From positions 5,952,001-6,016,000 of the forward strand of contig CM034099.1 of assembly GCA_019914945.1 (NCBI GenBank): a stretch of DNA of 64,000 bases. The letters are read 5' to 3'. Position 1 is the first letter of the stretch, and each line of letters starts with the position of its first letter. The notes beneath the pieces are model-generated. The model was not told the DNA's origin and did not search any database. It saw only the letters and a list, made by a program, of their open reading frames with translations. Positions 58,718 through 64,000 of this stretch are shown piece after piece. A program made the translations under genes and the position numbers. The DNA comes from Typha latifolia. Taxonomy: Eukaryota; Streptophyta; Magnoliopsida; Poales; Typhaceae.

Positions 58718-58935
58718 GGATAAAATCTATATATTTAGACGTCGAGAAGAGCACACTGATGGTTGTACTGGAAGAGCCAAGGAAGGTGAAGAAGGCAGCG
58801 TCGGACCGGACAAACAAGCCTACGAATAGTTGAATGTCCTTCGCCTTCCTGCTGTTCTACATGCAGGCCAGTGGAAATGGGCAATGCAGTGGAGATGGAT
58901 GGACAACCGCAAGGATCGATATATGCACCGTCCTT
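58718..58935 (+). pseudogene. Broken HMA-domain (HIPP-type) gene fragment
   Basis: After a splice-acceptor-like GTGCAG, the plus strand reads IKSIYLDVEKSTLMVV and then RKVKKA. This matches the last exon of the intact HMA gene at 62.67 kb (IKSLALDVEKCTLTVV...RKVKK), even to the split glycine codon at the junction. About eight residues in the middle of the HMA fold are missing and the frame ends at TGA 58831-58833. In another frame, from 58850, CCSTCRPVEMG continues the Cys-rich tail (intact gene: CCNTCRP). No clear first half with the CxxC metal site was found upstream. It is a decayed relative of the downstream gene. Confidence 0.75.
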
Positions 58936-59509
58936 TGATAACTTTTGCATGTATATATTTCTAGCTAACTTTGTTTTATGTTCCTTACGTAAGATCTCAA
59001 AGTGTCAGAGATATTTGTGAGCTTTTACGCATATATCCATATCTCTCGTGCAAACTGGATGCTTATCAGTTGTTGATTGAAATGAAAGTGAAAGTGCGTA
59101 TATTTGTGTAGCAATGTTGGAAACCTATGATTGATCCGTTAGTGTAATTATCGAGATAGTAACAGCATGCAACTATATTGTACTTTTTGCATCACTTATT
59201 GATCATTGTTATCCGCAGCGGTGCCATACACATTGTTAATATGTTATCTAATAGCTAAACTTTTATGGTCATCTATGCTCAAATCTATTCGTATTCAGTT
59301 CTATTTGGTCCTCATTTTCATTAATTATTGAATGATTTAATCATGTGGGACAGACTTCATATATCAGATAACATAATATGCTGGCTTAAGTTTGATAAGC
59401 AGATAAAAGTGTATCCAGATAGCCACTATAAAAGATGATTATATATATATATATATATAAAATAAAATCCATATGAATATACACCCGTAAAATTTGATAA
59501 GCAGATAAA

Positions 59510-59575
59510 AGTTTTTATGTCATGTACACCCGTAAAATAAAAGATATTTTTAAGGGTGTACATTACATAAAAACT
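59510..59575. repeat. Imperfect palindrome (hairpin, MITE-like)
   Basis: AGTTTTTATGTCATGTACAC at the left pairs with GTGTACATTACATAAAAACT at the right around an AT-rich centre. The arms are about 22 bp with few mismatches. A nearby word, TTTGATAAGCAGATAAAAGT, occurs twice (59391 and 59493). It looks like a small foldback element or the remains of one. Confidence 0.75.
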
Positions 59576-61474
59576 CCTAAATTAGAATCAAAATTATCCA
59601 ACAAAGAAATAAATAGAAAAAAAGAGAGCTCCCTATGCTTCAATTCTGTGTATAAGTAGGAGAATGATACTGTGGGTGATGATATTAGAGTATTAGACTC
59701 TTCTTTCTCCATCACATTACTTTAATCACTCTTAATACATTAATTCTATTAAAATCTATGGTCGGCAACTAAGCCAAGAATCTTACTTAGTACTCCAATC
59801 CCAGTAAGCATACATCCAGTGGGATTTCCACCAAAAAGTTAGCCAACTAATCAACTTCCATCTAATCTAGAATATATTAATTAATTTGGGTCAATTAGGA
59901 AAATATTCCAAGAATCCACCATAATTTGAAAGCATTTATAGCTCACATAATGATAAGGTGGCTATGATAAGCCGATAAACAATTAATTTGACTCTTTCTT
60001 TTCTTCCAACATTTGTTATTCCATGTTTCCATATATTTATAATTTGCATTTCATACTTTTAATATTTGCAAAAGAAGAAATAAAAAATCCTGTGTTAAGT
60101 TAACATCGACAACATTTGGATAGATGGCATAAAAGGAGACTATTATCCCCATATTATCCTTCTTTATCTTATCCCCATATTACATCATCTTATTCCTTAA
60201 TCAAAATCTCGTTGTAGGAGAAAGAAAATTGGGCCCGACCAATAAATAAAAATAAGTTCTTCTCCTCCAACCTCCTAACATGTGTTAGCCTCTCTCTTCT
60301 TCTCTACCTAAAATATGTTATTTTAACTTAAGTTTGATAAGTTAAATTAGGTAATATATATATTTTTAAAAAGAAGTTACGAGATTGTATAAATATTTTA
60401 ATTGGGTGAGGATATTTTATTAATTTTAATAGTGCCGTTAACTTATCTTAGGAGTTTTATTAAGTTCATCAACATATCTAATAGCATAAGGTTTAATTAG
60501 TTATAGATACTAACTTCCTTATAGGAGATCTCAATAACCTTCCTTGATGGTTCCTAAAAGTCTATAGTCATCCACTCATCCTGTTTCCCTAGCAGCTAGC
60601 TTATTCAAAGTCTTGAATGATATATTACTCTTAATTTAGTTTACAAAGTCATCAAACTTTATCTAAAAAGTTAATCTTAAAACATTAAATTGCTCAACGT
60701 TTTATAATCAGTTATTATACATTAATATACTGAACTATTCAGCACTCTGACTATTAACGAAAACGATGAATACTTCCTTCATCGCTCTACTAAGATAAAC
60801 AAATTTCTATATAAAACAATGAACACCTTAATCAATAATTTATTTTGACTATTTTAAGCTATTATATAAATTATTTTAATGATACCAGTGTAAGCATGAA
60901 AAATCACTTAAATATTTGAATCACTATCCTCAATTTTTTCGCCAAATTACTCAACAATTTATATAACAGTAAAATCGTTGAACAATTTAATATTTTACGA
61001 ATAATATAAATCACCGAGCAATAAGAAGGTTATGTAGGTGACTAATGACCTGAAACCCTCTTTGTGAATAAGTTTAGCTTAGATTAAGTAGTACGTTAAG
61101 GTGGGCCTGATAATGATCCAACGCTCAACACCGCCATAGATTTGAAAAGGTGGGAACTTGAAAGGTTTTGCTCATACGCCATTATTGCGCACATCAAAGC
61201 TGACTCAAAATAAATGGCCAATTATGCTCTCATATGCCTACTTAGTTAGTATAGTCCCTATAACTTTGGTACCCTAACAACTCACTGGCATTATTTGCTA
61301 GCAAAAGAGTAGAAAGCCTAAAGACCAAAGATAATGCTTGTTAATTATATCTCTCACTCCTAGCTAGCTTATAATTAAATCAAAATTAGGGAGGAAAGAA
61401 CCTAATTAGTTGACTATAATGGTTATTAAGAAAGCTATAATTATCATTCCATGGCCAGGAATCTCTTGACCCAG

Positions 61475-61475
<1 letters not shown>

Positions 61476-61523
<48 letters not shown>
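61476..61523 (+). repeat. GA microsatellite
   Basis: An almost perfect GA dinucleotide run of about 39 bp, then AAAGAGAGAG. It lies about 0.9 kb upstream of the HMA gene. Confidence 0.95.
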
Positions 61524-61524
<1 letters not shown>

Positions 61525-62293
61525 GACATAAGCTCACCAATAGCTTGGTGGTTTGGTTTAACAAAGCTCCATATAAAGTTGACTTCCTCTCAATTTTATA
61601 AAGATGGAAGTAAAGAAGAAGAAATGGTCAACAACTTTCATCTATCTCAAGTATAAACAAAGCGACTTCCTTAATCTCATTTGGCCCCACCTGGTATCTC
61701 GTCAAGCACTCTCATTTTCTAGTCTTAGTTGGAATTAAAAAAAAGTGGATTTAATGAGTGAGTTACAGCTTGGACAAATTGACAAGAGATTATCCTATGA
61801 AATTTTCTTTATTTATGTGGATAATTAACCAAAGTTTTTTTTTCTTTTAGTGACAAGAGATAAATTATTAAGTTGGACAGTGCATTCTCCAGAAAGAGTT
61901 TAGAGAGGTGGCATATAGAAGCAGTCAAATAAAGAAGTTAAGAGAGGTTATATATATACAAAAGAACACCTTATTGTAACCTACTCTTTTTTTTTTTTAA
62001 AAAGAAAAGGTCTCTAGATGAAATTTATTAGTTTCAAGCTGAAGATTACATCTAACACAAAAAAAAAAGAGAAAATATTTTGAACAAGTACGACAATTTT
62101 GCCGAAAATGAACAGCACGTTTACTTTGTCCAGTCTTCTAAGGGGGAGTTTATGAGCTGTTAGTGCTATTCGTTCACATGGAATAGTCATTAGTAAACAG
62201 GAACCGTAATATGATTTATTATATGTTAAATAGTACTTAGAAAAGGTCATGACCAACTTGTTTAAGATTTAATAGTGATCAAAGGTTGAGGTC

Positions 62294-62301
62294 TATATAA
62301 G
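62294..62301 (+). promoter_or_regulatory. Candidate TATA box of the HMA gene
   Basis: TATATAAG lies 94 bp upstream of the start codon at 62388, giving a leader of about 60 nt. Confidence 0.55.
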
Positions 62302-62387
62302 CTTCAGTAGCCCTCAATATTAGCTCATTGTCCTTTAAAGTTTCTGCAATATATAACTATACTAGCTTCAACTATACTAGTGTAACG

Positions 62388-62939
62388 ATGAAGGTTAGTA
62401 CTATATATATATATATATATATATGCCAATATTATTAAAATATTTAATTAATTTTTGTGTTCTTATTCTTTTCTCCTCTTTCTTTCTGGCCTTCAAATCC
62501 ATGCATGCAGAAGATTGTGCTGAAAGTTAGCATACTGTGTGACAAATGCAAGACCTGCATCATGAAGACTGTGGCTAAGCTTAGTGGTTAGTAAGTTATA
62601 CTCATCTTATCTAGAATTATACATACGCCATTAGCTAAAGTACTAATATTTTTCTCTGGTATCCTTTTGATAGGCATAAAATCTCTAGCTCTGGACGTCG
62701 AAAAATGTACGTTAACCGTCGTCGGGGACATTGACGCGGTGCTCATCGTGAAGGAATTGAGGAAGGTGAAGAAGGGGGTGGATATCGTTTCGATTGGCCC
62801 CGAGAAAGAGGAAGAGAAGCAGAAAGAAGATGACAAGAAGAAGGAGCCGGACTGCAAATCTTTGCCTCTATGTTGCAATACTTGCAGGCCCACTGTTGTG
62901 TTCTATGATGAGAACCCCAATGGTTGCATCATCAGTTAA
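62388..62939 (+). CDS. Heavy-metal-associated isoprenylated plant protein (HIPP)
   Basis: HIPPs are small metallochaperone-like proteins anchored by a lipid at a C-terminal CaaX box; they act in metal handling and stress responses. Three exons (62388-62393, 62511-62586, 62674-62939) give 115 aa. The tiny first exon (ATG AAG) is typical of this subfamily. The HMA domain spans about residues 3-70. Its metal loop is ILCDKCKTC, with CDKC as the CxxC site. LDVEKCTLTVVGDIDAVLIV and LRKVKKGVDIVSIGP complete the fold. A Lys/Glu linker, a CCNTC motif, and the end NPNGCIIS follow; CIIS fits a farnesylation box. Introns follow GT-AG with a split glycine codon. A broken relative sits about 3.7 kb upstream. 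Confidence 0.93.
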
Positions 62940-64000
62940 CTGGGGCTTCATGACTAGGGTTTACAATTCATTTTTAGCTTCTATTCTGTAATTTTAATTT
63001 CATTTGTCTCAAGCTTGCAAGAATGTACGAGTTTCAATGCTAGTGGTTGCTTGTTTATGTGCTCAATTATTCACTATTGAGAAAATATTACTTCACCTTA
63101 CCACCTTACCATCTTACCATTGTGTTATAGAGTAATTTTTAATACTGCACGTAGATAAATGATAGATAACAAAATACACGTAGTTTACCTAAAAAACCTA
63201 GCTCTAATACTATATCAAGTAACCGATTAGCTCAAAATTAAGTTGTTAGGTAATCGACAAATAATACATAGAAAGATGAGAATACAACTAATTAAGCACC
63301 CAAAAGATGCATAGAGTCAGTAGATAAGCATTTTGTCTACTAAGGTCATCTTTCAAAGAGACAGTCTTCCTAATAGTTTGCTACTTTAATATATATATAT
63401 ATGTAATTAGGCCTTGTGATATTGGCCATCTCATTCATCTGATACTATTGGGATTTGAATAATTCCAACGATGAAGACAATAATTAGGCATTCTTAAGAA
63501 CAGCCATGGGGATTCCCAGTTGACAAATGAGAAGCTTTGACATTGCTAATCAAAAGTCGTCTTCTCCATAAGAGATAAGAGAAAAGATCAAAGAAAAGAA
63601 AGAAAGAAACAAAGAGTAACTACTCTTGTAGATAGCTAGCTATCTTTTCCAACAACTTACAAAGTATTGGTTAATCTTGTCCTTAGTTGCAGGTACGACG
63701 ATTTAAATTTAATTAGGACCAACGAAAGTGCAAGCAAGTGGAAGTTGTTTTCATGGTATATATGTATCTTTCTAGACAAGGGAAATTAAAAGAAAAAGAA
63801 AGAAAGAAAGAACTAGTAGTTGTCGACTGTCGTGGAACTAATTAATTAATTAAGATGGTAGAAGATACCAAAGTATGATTAATTATAGGAAGTTTTATAA
63901 ACAAACACGCTGTTCTCATTTCATCCAAATTTCTCTTACAACTAATGAGTGCAATTAGTTTTAATTAAGTTTATAATGAATAAACCTTACTAGTTAGCGG
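62940..64000. other. 3' spacer, no gene seen
   Basis: AT-rich. It includes short AAAG repeats near 63595-63610 and 63795-63810 and an ATTA repeat near 63840. No frame or RNA gene recognised. Confidence 0.55.

Larger units (their letters stand above)
58940..62290. other. AT-rich spacer between broken and intact HMA genes
   Basis: 3.3 kb without a recognised gene. It holds the hairpin at 59.5 kb, an AT run near 59440-59458 and the GA microsatellite at 61.48 kb. ORF at 62014-62256 (-) has no domain. Confidence 0.55.

Noticed and set aside
1..64000. CRISPR arrays, bacterial operons, riboswitches
   Set aside because: Spliced plant genes throughout; no regularly spaced repeats with unique spacers and no prokaryotic signals.

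Overview
This window is nuclear DNA of a flowering plant, most likely a non-grass monocot. Genes have many exons with GT-AG introns, the background is AT-rich, and a few exons are strongly GC-rich. The protein families are all plant nuclear families. I cannot name the species from sequence alone.

Layout, left to right. Positions 1-5,200 hold mostly local repeats and one doubtful terminal exon. From 22.1 kb down to about 5.2 kb runs one large minus-strand gene for the splicing factor PRP40: 28 coding exons, 1,030 aa, and a 3.3 kb intron in its 5' leader. A plastid-type DUF7804-like gene (minus, 24.5-25.4 kb) lies divergent from the small APC13/BONSAI cell-cycle gene (plus, 26.7-27.3 kb). At 29.5-32.2 kb are three small plant genes or ORFs of unknown function. 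A TVP38/TMEM64 (VTT-domain) membrane protein gene (minus, 35.4-37.7 kb) is followed by a CHX18-like cation/H+ antiporter (minus, 39.8-42.3 kb). A Ty1/copia-like LTR remnant sits near 44.0-44.7 kb, then a small two-TM protein gene (plus, 45.3 kb), an alpha-expansin (minus, 46.5-47.7 kb), a 5 kb stretch without a recognisable protein behind a housekeeping-type promoter motif cluster (49.8-55 kb), a germin-like protein (minus, 55.3-56.3 kb), a broken HMA-domain gene fragment (58.7 kb) and its apparently intact relative, an isoprenylated HMA protein gene (plus, 62.4-62.9 kb).

The genes are independent loci, not an operon. Loose themes are RNA splicing and cell-cycle control on the left, and membrane transport, cell wall and metal handling on the right. 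No new multi-gene system is evident. The most distinctive features are: (i) many short, two-copy tandem duplications in introns and spacers, two of which copied an exon edge with a possible 3' splice site; (ii) a decayed HMA paralogue about 3.7 kb upstream of the intact gene; (iii) a 37-codon ORF behind a TCP/UP1-type motif cluster; and (iv) a probable GC-AG intron in PRP40. Exon boundaries were read by eye from reading frame, splice consensus and family knowledge. No alignment or transcript data were available.
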